DNA from: Lytechinus pictus
Taxonomy: Eukaryota; Echinodermata; Echinoidea; Temnopleuroida; Toxopneustidae
NCBI RefSeq assembly: GCF_037042905.1
Contig: NC_087257.1
Coordinates: forward strand, 18,305,001 to 18,369,000
Direction: 5' to 3'
DNA length: 64,000 nt
A model generated the notes under the pieces. It saw nothing but the letters and a program-made list of their open reading frames with translations. It made no database searches and was not told the origin of the DNA. The position numbers and the translations under genes are program-made. Position 1 is the stretch's first letter; each line of letters begins with the position of its first letter. This document shows, piece after piece, positions 1 through 10,900 of this stretch.

Positions 1-1520
1 CTGCCCTTGATTATATTTCAAATGGGAATAAGACCGAGTGGCCCTAAAACTTGATTGAAAAAAAATATTCACAACTGCAGGGCAAGGCTTCAGTCTCCAA
101 GCTCACGACTGTGCAAGGACATCCACTTCCATTGGCAATTCCAGCTGAATTCCACCCCGGCAGCCTGACATCTACCCTTACCAAGAAATAAAATTAAAGA
201 AAGTAAATCAGGGAAAAACAAGGAATGGCACAATGAATTACATCAATTTATTTTAAATCCTGTAAAAAATAAAAATAAGTAATAATTAATTTAATTAAAA
301 AATTAAGCCCCCAAATAAAACATTTTTTTATTGATGGCTACCCTCAGCCTGGCATGCCCACACAGATACACCTAGAACATTTTTACATTTCAGGGGCAGG
401 AGTGAAAATTCTCAGAGCCCCACATAAGTATTTTTTCCGTGACTCAACTATTCACACCACAAAGTCAAAGAAATTGAAGCAGTATAGCATACGCAGGATT
501 TTTTAAAAGGGAGGGGGGTTCAAGCTGAATGAAATGTTGATCAACAACAAAAAAAAAAGTTATTTACCACCAATTTTAGGTCGTTTCCTCCCAAAAAATT
601 GACAAGCAAACAAACAAACCCCCCCAAAAAAAAATTAAGGGGGGCCGGGTGATGGGTATAATTTTTTTTTAAGGGTGTTTGAACGCCTGTAACCACCCCC
701 TGCGTACGCCACCAAATTGAAGCATAATTATTGCAACTTAAATCTCAGCTCTACACCAGCGAAACTCAGTATAAAAAATAAAATGTATATTAAAAAAAAA
801 GACCTAAAAATAATTAATTTAATAAAAAATTAAGCCCCCAAATGAAACATTTTTTATTGATGGCTACCCTTATCCCGGCATGCCCACACAGCTAAACCCC
901 AAATATTTTTTCACATTTCGGGGGCAGGAGTGAAATCGCCCCGAGCCCCCACCCACGTTAAAGTATTTTTTGTGCGACTCAAACATCCACACCACAGTCA
1001 CACTCAGAGTCAAAGAAATTGAAGCATATTAATTATTGCAAATTAAACTCAATATAAAAAATAAAATGTAAAAAAAAAAAAATAGGCCTAAAATTAATAA
1101 ATTTGATTAAAAATTAAGCCCCCAAAATAATTTTTTTTTTATTGATGGCTACCCTCAGCCCGGCATGCCAACACAGCTACACCGCGATTATTTTTTCACA
1201 TTTCGGGGGCAGGAGTGAAATCGCCCCGAGCCCCCACCCACGTAAAAGTATTTTTTGTGCGACTCAAAAATCCACACCACAGTCACACTCAGTCAAAGAA
1301 ATTAAAGTATATTAAATTATTACAATCTTAAAGCTCTACACCAGGGAAAATCAATATAGAAAAAATAAAAAAATATATATACAAAAAAAGGCAGAGCCTA
1401 TACGAGACTGCCAAGCTTCACTCTCTCTCACTCAGTCAAGCTCAGCTCTTTGACTGTGCACGCCCACTTCCATTGAGGATTCGGGCTGAATCCCACCCCG
1501 CCAGTTTAGGCGGCCGAGCT
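1..1520. repeat. Tandem array of ~285-bp AT-rich units
   Basis: Three head-to-tail copies are visible. Each begins near 'aattaagcccccaaa' (about 302, 829 and 1111), passes through 'ttgatggctaccct' and 'ggcatgcc', then 'ggggcaggagtgaaa', and ends with 'tcaaagaaattgaag'. The last two are about 282 bp apart. The first two are about 527 bp apart because a ~235-bp element sits inside unit 1. The flanks at 80-170 and 1405-1505 also resemble each other ('cccacttccattg', 'tgaatcccaccccg'), so a larger unit may have been duplicated. No coding signal is seen. Confidence 0.8.
480..714. mobile_element. hAT-like short element nested in tandem unit 1
   Basis: The insert begins CAGTATAGCATACGC and ends with GCGTACGCCACC, an imperfect inverted match. 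It is bracketed by the direct repeat AAATTGAAG (471-479 and 714-722). The undisturbed tandem units have this motif only once, so the second copy is best read as the target duplication. Poly-A/C/G runs fill the inside. An 8-9 bp duplication with a CAGTGGCGTACGC-like end suggests a non-autonomous hAT element. Confidence 0.6.
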
Positions 1521-1965
1521 ACGTAGAATTGCGATGAAGAGCAGCGGACCGTTCATCGGTTGTTCGCTTCTTACGACCAGAGAGAAAAGGTGAAAAACTT
1601 TAAGAAAATCGTGCAAATACTCCAAATTTTATCCTTTTGATGAGAGAATGGAGTTAATGGAATACAAGAAAGTCCATCTTCTGCGATAAAAGTGGTAACT
1701 TGAGGAGAAATGATCACAAAATCAAGTCGGTTGTTGAGCGGGGCCGAGCCGAGCACCTACACAGTTAATACACGCGCGCCTATGGGAATCGCGAGCTGTC
1801 GAAAAACGCCTAAAATTACACTTTTTTATTTATTTCAGCGAAAAAAAAGTAATAGAAAGTGAAGAACATTACCATCAGACCATATCACTAGAAAATCTTT
1901 ACAAGAAATTTCGAAATGACGGAAAAATAGACGCAAATTTGTGAAAAAAAAATCTCGTAATGGGT

Positions 1966-2022
1966 GGGACAACTCGGCCCGCGGTCCGAGATGTCCCGTG
2001 GTCCGAGTTGTCCCGACCCCCC
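1966..2022. repeat. Short perfect-arm hairpin
   Basis: GGGACAACTCGG and CCGAGTTGTCCC form 12-bp inverted arms around a GC-rich centre that repeats 'ggtccgag'. The flanking 1521-1965 and 2023-2930 have no other feature I can support; a 198-nt open stretch at 2342-2540 on the minus strand ends at a GT-like donor but matches nothing I know. Confidence 0.6.
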
Positions 2023-2930
2023 TCTTATATACCCCTGTTATGCCCCTGCACAGACTCGTCTACATTGATTTCGATATTTAAGCGTCATTATAAAATTATA
2101 GCAAAAAGAACGCCTTGATTAAAGGCCATTACCCCTAGAGACTCGCGAGCGTCATGTGACAACTCGCCCTGGATTTGCACGTACAGGATCCTATGGCGAC
2201 AAAATCCATCGCAAGAGTTGGCCAGAAGAGGCGATGAAAACACAAAATTTGGAAAGAAAAGAACCCGTGAGTACCCGTTTTACATTATAATTATGAAATT
2301 AGTATATAATTGATAACATAGACCTAAATTTAGGCCGTAATTTTGATTAATTTGCTGGAAATTCAAGGCCAAAACGTACCCGTCTGGCGTCGACTTTTCC
2401 AACACGCGTTGGAATAGCGGTGTAGCCCCAGAGTGCTGGAGATCAAAGCTGAAATACAGCCATTCCCGATATTTGGAAAAGAGGTGGGTATATTGACCTC
2501 GAAATGTGACTGAGAGACTTGTCATGACATTTGGGAACAAGTATTGGGGATGAGGTATGCTGGTAATCTGCCGGTGCGAAACTGCATTAGCGCCAAAACT
2601 TTGAGTTTGACAAAGACTTAAGTTTGATGAAAGCTGACACGGTTGTCCACTGCACTAAATACGGATCTCACAAATGATACATTTCAAGCACGATCTAAAC
2701 CTAAAATAAATCTTATGGGAAGTATAGGCTAGAGCATTTATATGATGACAATGATAAGAGAAAATCAGATTTGGAAACTAGAATTGGAAAGTCGAGTTTC
2801 CGAAATACGCTTGGCCTTGGCAACACAAATCATAACGAGTGGGACCGGTAGTCCAGAAACGACCAAAAATAATAATAAACGATTCCTTTCGTTAAACAAA
2901 TTGCACTGTGTATATCCTAAATTATCTTAC

Positions 2931-3002
2931 CCGTTTAATATTTGCATAGGATGCTGGGTGGAAGAACTTCTTGCACATGAAATTGGCAAATGATTTCCCC
3001 AT
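2931..3002 (-). CDS. CIR1: CIR1 first coding exon (CBF1/RBPJ-interacting corepressor), gene runs off left edge
   Basis: The exon encodes 24 residues from ATG (3002-3000) to a consensus donor (CGG|gtaaga, intron starts at 2930). The peptide begins [12 protein letters not shown], then FHPAS and NIK, nearly the invariant start of the animal CIR1 Cir_N domain, including the place where the first intron falls before the expected VWMAEQ block. CIR1 is a nuclear corepressor that bridges RBPJ (Notch pathway) to histone deacetylase complexes and also associates with splicing factors. Exon 2 is not in 1-2930, so the rest lies left of the window. An upstream ATG in another frame (about 3101) overlaps this start and could act as a uORF. 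Substitutions relative to vertebrates include KFF for KDF. The match is short but highly specific. Nearest neighbour is HROB, also minus, about 4.9 kb to the right. Confidence 0.85.
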
Positions 3003-3160
3003 GATGACGAATTTTGTTGAAGAATACGAAGGAAAATTCGCCAGTGACGCCACAGAAAATCCGCTTGCTTTCTCTTTTTCCGGTTCCCGTCATAAAGCTG
3101 TCGTAGATGGCGCATAGCAAAAAAAAAGAAACCCACTATATTACTCTAGTTGATCGTCAT
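3003..3160 (-). promoter_or_regulatory. Inferred CIR1 5' UTR / promoter-proximal region
   Basis: This stretch lies directly upstream of the CIR1 ATG and is less repetitive than its surroundings. It contains an out-of-frame upstream ATG. No TATA box or initiator can be assigned. The label is positional inference. Confidence 0.3.
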
Positions 3161-3207
3161 AAATGTTAAATCTTAAAGAGCTATTTATATTAATCAATAT
3201 TACCATT

Positions 3208-3495
3208 TTTTCCTTATCATTACTATCGTCGTCGCTGCCATCATCATTACCATCACCATTATCACCACCAAGCAATTATCACCATCCTCGAGCTCCTTCT
3301 CCCAGGTTCTCCTCCTCATCACCATTCCCGGTCACCATCATTATCGCCACAATCCCCAACACCTTATCAACATAATCATCATCTTCATCACCATCATCTT
3401 CACCATTATGATCATCATCACCATCATCACTATCATCATCATCATAATCTACATCATCATCATCACCACTCCGGCATCATCATCATCATTCTTAT
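3208..3495. repeat. (CAT)n / (CCATCAT)n microsatellite
   Basis: A long imperfect trinucleotide array of ATC/CAT/CAC triplets begins near 3208 and becomes densest at 3370-3490. Translations across it give only low-complexity His/Ser/Pro strings. Nothing else is recognised between here and 4020. Confidence 0.9.
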
Positions 3496-4019
3496 TAAGC
3501 CATTATCTGTTAGTTGCTATACAAACTTACATCGTGACACATAACAGTAGATATTGAGTGTGGCTTTGTCAACCCTGAATTCCATAACATAAAGCTAAAA
3601 CCCCCATCACACTTATTCCGAAGCAAGCAGAATTGGCCAGAATGAAAGGACTATTGTTCGACCACCAGTTGGTCATTTAAATCTACTTTGAACACCGTTC
3701 GAAAATACCCCTCAAATGTTTTGAACATGACCAAAACCTTCAGGACGGCCAAAAGAAATGACAAAAATATTTAGAAGGCACTCAGAATGCAGTCAGAATA
3801 TTTAGAATGCGCCTAGAATGTCCAAGAACGTAGCACGAATTATCAATCTGACTCCATTGCGGTTCATTTTGACTAGTGTATGATGATTCACCTGGTCAAT
3901 TTACTGAATTTCAACTCCAGTTGGTGAATTCATGTTCCTCCCAAAAATTTCTAGATTTTTTAAATATTTTTTTCGTTCCAGCTCGTTTGATTCCTGCCGA
4001 TTCCGAAAAAGTGTGATGG

Positions 4020-4276
4020 GGCTTTAGCAATTGATCACATGGGCGGAAGTCCCAGGGGGGACAAGGGGACGCATCACTTACCATTTTGAAAGGGGGGGGG
4101 GCAATATCAAATGTCTCCCCTACTTTTTGTGGTATATTACCAGTACACATCATTCAAAATTTGTAATAGAAAGAAACGTTTTGGGTGAAACCTTTTTTTT
4201 TTGGCTTGTTAAATTTTTTTGGGGAAAATGTGCCCCCCCCCTTTTGAAAAGTCCTGGATCCGCCCCTGGCCCCCCT
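4020..4276. mobile_element. Short element with C/G homopolymers (CAGGGGCGGATCCAGG-type end)
   Basis: The right end 'cctggatccgcccctg' is the reverse complement of CAGGGGCGGATCCAGG, and the left end 'catgggcggaagtcccagg' is a diverged partner. The interior has G and C runs plus a 'cttgttaaatttttt' block shared (on the other strand) with the elements at 480 and 60880. Overlapping ORFs on both strands are non-coding noise. 4277-4995 is AT-rich with no feature seen. Confidence 0.5.
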
Positions 4277-4995
4277 ACCTTTGGGGAGAGATTTCCGCCC
4301 ATCGTGGGACTCATTTCCACGATTGATTTCAGTGGTAATTGTGAACAATCTTTCATAATAATTTGCCCCATAATCAATCGCTAAGCTTTATGTTACGGGG
4401 CCCCGGATACCCCAATTCAATCCAGGAATGAATTCTTGATTGATGGTTAAAAGAATAACATGTACAGATTCATAGAGAATGTATATTTACCGGTACATGA
4501 AACTCACAACACATGATTGAAATAATAACAATCAGAAAAAAGCAATGTATGTTCTATGTGCTTTATTCAATCTTTGAATAGTACATGATAGTCTTCGCAC
4601 TGTAAGAACCTTACAATGAAATCAGGGTCATCTACATATGGCAGGGATCAAAGCAACTAGAACAACAGCTTCAGTCCCTGTACAGTTGGCTGTTCCATTA
4701 ACATTGGCTCTGCTTTAGTTATCGGTAAACATATGACAGAAATTCTTAAAGAAAATACCCAGGAAAGACAGTTATTCCTGCCCAAGATGCAACTAGCAAA
4801 CTACCAAGTTGAATATACGTGTTGCAAGGCATTTAAGAGTCATTCATTTGAGACTTTTTTTTCATCTGGATGTCAGTAAAGACAAATACAAAGTAAGGTG
4901 ACACTGCAAGAAATGTAAAATCAATCACAAATCGATTCCACCCTTCCAAATCAATCATAAGTATTATAATCAATTGCAAATTTGAAATTGGTGAC

Positions 4996-5256
4996 TGGGC
5001 TCCGTCAATTGATCCAATCAATCAGAACTCTATGGAAATCCATCAGTGTCATAATTTTTTTCCACAGGGAATTGGCACAATCTCCTTAAAACAAAGAGAA
5101 TCACACTGAATCTTCCAGAGAACGATAAATGTATGAATGTACATCACATCTAGAAAATATTTTGAACAAATTTGCATTTTTAGATGTTGACGTTGCTGGC
5201 CGTCCATAGTTGTGATTGATCGGATCAATCGCAACTCTTTGTAAGATTGGGCCCTG
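4996..5256. mobile_element. MITE, 'GGGCCC..GATTGATCC' family, copy 1
   Basis: Inverted ends: left 'gggctccgtcaattgatcc', right 'ggatcaatcgcaac..attgggccc'. The interior shares long stretches with 63361-63621, such as 'aagagaatcacactgaatct' and 'gttgacgttgctggccgtcc'. A related foldback lies at 51488-51748. No coding capacity. Confidence 0.75.
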
Positions 5257-5568
5257 GTCTGTCCCTTCCAACAGATGGTATGGATTTATTTGATTTTAAA
5301 ATTAATCTATCAATACATTTTCAATCAATTTATGATTGAATTTGCAATCAATTAAAAATAATGTTTTTTTGCAGCCCCGGTGAAGATGTTGTAAAGCTTT
5401 CTTCCAAAAAGTGATATTAAATTCAGAATTGTGTGTTTCCTGCAGGAATCCTACAGGCAATTTTTTAATCAGTTATCCTCACATATCTAAACAAAACAAT
5501 AGCAAATCCTTGAAAGCCACTCTGAAAGACGTTCAAGCCTTAAAGCAGGCTTCCTGCAGAACGTTGGT

Positions 5569-6025
5569 TAATAGACCAGTTCGTAGTTACATCAGGGAAA
5601 ATTTTGGTCTAATGACCTTTCATCTATTTCATTATGATAAGCAGATTTCAAAGCAGGATATAACATTTGAATGCCTTACATAGCAGGATGAAGAAATTGA
5701 ATTATACCAGGTGACTAGAATAGCACACCATTGAAGACTCCATGAAGGTATTTGTTGCATTTCTACTTTGAATGCATATTATAGCATGTTGTACAATGTA
5801 CTTGGCAAACTGCAGTGAAATACCAGTCGTGGACGCATTTTTGTTCTTTGTGGATGCAAATGAAAAACACAATTGAAAAGAATATATGAATAATCAAGAC
5901 ACCAAAGTTGGTGCTTATCTCATTAAATTTTAAACCACCATGCCACTTTAGTACAAATGACCTTTCTCTGATCATGCGCAGAATCTTCTGATCATGCGCA
6001 GAATGGAACTACGAACTGGCTTATT
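5569..6025 (-). mobile_element. ~460-bp MITE, AATAAGCCAGTTCGTAGTT family, copy 1
   Basis: Ends 'aatagaccagttcgtagtt' and 'aactacgaactggcttatt' are inverted. Read in reverse it aligns along its length with 50302-50757, including 'aggtgactagaatagcacacc', 'aatgacctttctctgatcatgcg' and 'gataagcaccaac'-type blocks. It lies in the HROB 3' flank. Confidence 0.85.
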
Positions 6026-7877
6026 GCCCAAGCAAATGAGAGAGAAAGTATAATTTTTCATCATAAGGGGACATAAATCATTTTTAAGACATTGACAATG
6101 GGGAAAAAAGAACGAAGAAGAAGACTTATCTTTGCACCTTTCTACATACATGTATACTAAACATAAGTCTGTATCTACAGTCATACAACATAAGTGGCAA
6201 GAGATGACCTTTGGTTTTACAGCAGTGCTTTAATCTTTCATGCTTTTTCCAGAATAACTTTCTAAAACGACTATGGATATCTTTTTTAATCAAACATAGA
6301 AGAATTGCTGATACTACTGATGATTTAACAACATAAATGTGACATGAAAATACCTTTTTCTCTCTCTCATTAGGATCATATTCTGATCCTTCAGTGCAAA
6401 GTGGTGGGTTGAATGCATTGTGAATGAAATGAAAAGTGATCTATAAAATATACAATTTTTCTTCAATGAAATATGAGTTGCACAAATGCACTCAATTGTG
6501 CACCGAGTTGTTCTTTTTTATTATACTTGCACATACATGTATGCAAAAATGTGTGCACAGCAACGTACTAGTGTTAGTAGACATGCTTAATTTTATAGGT
6601 TTTTTTTTTTTTTACATCAATGATTAACACTCTGTTTGAAGTAATGTTCATGATAAAATAAAGTAAAGGTGGATTTCTTACCCTAAATATATATGTATAT
6701 ATATACAGTATATAAATTTATATGAACGATAACCTTATCTCTCTTTGGATAAGCACCAAATGCCACAATAAGGAACATCATTGAAAACTAAAATGAACAA
6801 CAAACTTTCCCTCACAATGGAAGATTCAGGTAGCCCAAAAAATAATAAAATTATTGATGCTTTCTTCCAGTGAAGATTTTGCTGGTGCCTGTTTTGTAAC
6901 AAAATTACAACAGTGGCAATTTTGACATGTTAATAAACAAACCCCAAAACCTAGATTTTTTTATCTACTGAGCCCTGATTCCATGTTATACCGTTATAGC
7001 AAGTTACAAGGACAACAAATTACAAATTTATAAAAAATATCAAATTTCATATTTGAAAGGCAAACAAACTTCTTTGTTAGGAGAGGGTTGGTAGGAGGGA
7101 TCATGTTTCATTGTGGCCTTTTTACATCATGCACAAACAGGTTTGGTTACAACCTTAAGAAGTGACATAAATAGAAGCAATAACAAACGTAGAAAAGGCA
7201 TGGAAAACAGCAGTACTGGGTACATAGAAATACATGCATTACACACATATTTATAGTTTTATACATAATACCACATCTGTATCCCCTTATAAGGCAGCAG
7301 AACTACTATACTCTTCCATCAATGTTTCGTTTTCTAAAAGTGAATATCACGGGATGTGAAGTGATGTGGATGATTGCCAAGCTCAAAACTCCTAAGTTAA
7401 AAAGACAATCTTTATTTTTGGTAAATCTCCTCAAAAGTGCATGTTACTACTCCATTTCATTACATGCTTATATTCATACAAAAGTCCAAAAACAGATGTG
7501 ATGCTAAGTATATAAACTAAAAATGTGTTTTATTGGATAAATTTACCATCAAATTTACATCAAAATTTTATTTGATCAGGTGCCTATTAAATCAACACTG
7601 CATTATTTACATCTTAGACATCACAATCTGAAAGATGTGAGTGGGCCTACTGCAAGTGCTCTGTGAGCGCTAATGTTTCTGTGGCTAGTACTGCACATAA
7701 GACAAACTGATTATAGAAGGCAGAGTGAGACATTAGACAACATGGTATAGACAAACTAGTTACACACCTACAGTATTAAATTAGATGATGTGCAGCATCT
7801 GTTAATAGTTTTATTAGACCAAATGGCCATAGAACACATGACATTCTCACAATCTTCCTTGGTGATGCCTGCTTCCT
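6026..7877. other. HROB 3' flank / possible 3' UTR, AT-rich
   Basis: No exon-like open frame is supported here. On the minus strand AATAAA hexamers occur at 7810-7815 (about 65 nt after the HROB stop), near 7566, near 7528 and near 7411, any of which could set the mRNA end. A 14-bp AT dinucleotide run lies near 6690. The length of the 3' UTR cannot be decided from sequence alone. Confidence 0.35.
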
Positions 7878-7933
7878 TCAGAAGTCATCAAACAGCTCAT
7901 CTTCAAGTCCGTCAAGAAGATCACCAATACTCT
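7878..7933 (-). CDS. HROB: HROB terminal coding exon
   Basis: Acceptor 'ttccacag' at 7934-7935; phase 1 joins to give E-SIGDLLDGLEDELFDDF then TGA (7880-7878). The acidic end matches the vertebrate DLDGLLSELPEDFF tail. It is separated from the previous exon by a 3.7-kb intron holding two transposons. Confidence 0.88.
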
Positions 7934-10900
7934 CTGTGGAAAGGTGAAATGATCAGAAAGGAGAAGGGAGATAAATATAAAAAGTCAGTTCTGGGAAAGA
8001 TAAGAAATAATGTCTCATGGATCACTTTGAAAGTAAATCTCATACAGAATGGGGACATTGGGTCAGATGCTCAAAAAGTAGCAATTGCTTCAAGCACAAG
8101 CAATTGCCAGCCAAGCAAAAGATCATGCCTTAGCAATTGCTTTATTTCAAATGCATAAACCTTTGCTTGTGCTTCAAATCTTTTCTTGACTTCAGAAAGC
8201 AATTGCTGGCGGTTTGAACAATAGCGACGTCACACTGGTGCAAACACGACTCGCCGAACAAAAGCGGGACTCGAATGCAAAAGTGTGGCAGTGCAAAATA
8301 CTGCTTCTCTCCTGTAACATCTTTTCCTTAGACCAGATGTCAAACTATTCCTTTAACTTGTTTCTCATTTATAAATTTATATAGTTGACATTCAATTTGT
8401 ACTTACTAGGAAGAAAACATGTACATGAAAGCTACTGTACACATTGGAGTTCTCTCTCAGGTACATAAACATGATTATAATACATGAAAATCATGACCAA
8501 GCAAACGCTTAAGCTGCTCTGATGGAGCTTGAAAAAACCAAAGCAAATGCTTAAACACACAAGCAAAATGGTCGCTTTATGCACACGCTTTATAGCAATA
8601 GCTTAATCGTGAAGCAAATGCTAGAAAGCAATATTAGTAATTGCTTGAGCTTACTAGCAAAAGCTTTTGCTTGCTTATTCTTAAGAATACGCAATCAAGC
8701 AAAAGCCGAGCAAGAGCAATTGCTACTTTTTATGCATCTGACCCATTATCTTGATAGCTGATTCAGAGTAATTCTCTAGAGTTGAGTAATTGAGTATCTT
8801 GGTGAGTCCTTCCCGACCACTGCCTCCAGGCCAGTGGTTACCTATTACTTACACAGCACATTATTACAACTGCCAATCAAAGCCAAAGATTCTTATTTCC
8901 GGGAAAATTACTACATGTATGAATGGCAAATTGACCATTATTGCAAGTTTCAGGCAACGAATACTGAGAGTCTTCTAGATTTTGTCAATCGCCTTTAGTA
9001 AGGCTTCGCTTCCCCCCTCCCACACCCCCCCCCCCCTCTCCTCAAAAGTAATGTTGTAACCCGCACCCGTTGCGGTACGGGTTAACCTGCCGGTATGCCC
9101 CCGATCGCGGGTTGCGGGCCGGGCCGAGTTCATTCTCAAACCCGCAGACCGTCATGCGAAAAAAAGGGAGAAGTAACGACGCATAATAAAAACATTAACA
9201 ATGAAAATTGAGTTAGGATCATGTGCTTCTTACGTGGCGGATTCTTTTAGAGACGTAGATATTTCCTTTTTAAAAAATGCCGGCGTACTTTTGTCTTGTG
9301 AACAGGACTGAGACAGTTCGACATAAATAACGGTACATCGAGTTGCTCTTTCGAAGGAGCGCCAGTGCAGCGCAGCGCGCAGTCTAGTCAAAAGCAATCG
9401 CATAGGCCAATGAAACTCGATGTTGAGTTTCCCGTCCCATTTTTTCCAGCTCATAATAAGGATTTCATTATTCATTATTTTCCAGAAGATGAAAGTTTGA
9501 CCTTTTGTAACCTTTGAACGCACTTTTATTCTGTGGAACTGTCTTCAAGCCAGGGAACAAATCAATCATTTTTTTCGGGGGCTCCATTTTCAATTTTTTG
9601 TAATATTTCAGGGGCTCCATTTCTACCTTTTGGAGGCTACTATTTGCATTTCGGGGGCTCTTTTCAAATGCTACGTTTTTGTATTTTGAGGAATACCTGT
9701 TCACTTATTAAATTATTACTTATTGTATAATAATGTATGATTTTTAAAGTTATTTTTTCATGCTTAGAATCTTGGATGTGGGTGTGTTTGTGTGAGTGTG
9801 ACTATGAGTTGAACTTGGATATAAATGAATTCAATATCTAATTTCTACTCCATCTAATTCCAGTACTTGGCCATGTAATAAAGGCCCACATACCCTAACT
9901 TTTCCTGATGTTCTTTGAAAACGCAGATCTCCACGAAAATTGCATTTCTCTATGGGGGATTTAAATTTGGTGAGAATGAACTCATTAATAACTTAAATAT
10001 ACATGACAATGAAGAAATCATCTAACTTTATTGGCAGTTTTGAATAATATTCCCGAAATATAAACTCTGTCTGAAACTTAAAATCACCATCATTAAGGCC
10101 TTTACAGAGCGAATTGTCCCCCAGAGCTCTGGCAGAGAGACAGAGCTCAGACTGGCTAGCTAGTACAAGCGCCAATGCATACGTGCGTGAGCCTCCCGTC
10201 GGCCTTGTAAAACAGGTTGAGCTTTGTTTGATGATTTTTTTTTGTCTGATATTTACCTCATCCCCTGCAAAAATAAAACAAATGATTTTTAAGTTATAAT
10301 TAGCAAATAAGATAAGTATTTTTGGATGTTACTATGCCGTATGACAACTCACCAATGCGAGGTTACTAGACTATGGGATTTATTGAGGTAGCTCAACCAA
10401 ACCTCGAGCGATGTTCGTGCAGGCTCCACTCCACTTCACTACCGCTACATCGGGTATGTAGAGCGTAGTGGAGCGGAAGTGAAGTTGAGTGGAGCCTGCA
10501 CGAACATCGCTCGAGGTATGGTTGAGCATGCAGTGTCATTCCATTCACAAGAAAAAACAAGAAAAGATTTACAGGTATTTACATGATATACAAGTAATTG
10601 TGACTGAAAAGCTTATATTATTGTTTTATATCAGTTCTGAATCTAGATCTATGTCAAAATAGTAAAATAATGAATTATTTTCAGAATTTTATTTTTAAAC
10701 GTAGTCCAAATTTCATAACGCGGGCGGGCGACAGGAAACTAAGTATCGAATTTCAGCGGCCATATCGAATGAAATGCAAAACAGAAGGAAATAATAACGA
10801 GATATACGAGAAGAAAAAATTGACTGTATCATTATCAAGGTATTTATTTCAATTTTGATTACTTTATAAACGAGGTCCCATAGAATTGAATATTGTAATT

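Noticed and set aside
2280..2540. Minus-strand 86-codon frame ending near a donor-like site
   Set aside because: No resemblance to CIR1 exon 2 or any family I know, and no convincing acceptor; left uncalled.
3163..3375. 70-codon frame rich in Ser/Pro
   Set aside because: Translation of the CAT/CAC microsatellite.
4031..4384. 117-codon plus frame and opposing minus frames
   Set aside because: Made of C/G homopolymers of a short transposon.
7790..8158. 122-codon plus-strand frame
   Set aside because: Antisense to the HROB last exon and continuing into a foldback element.
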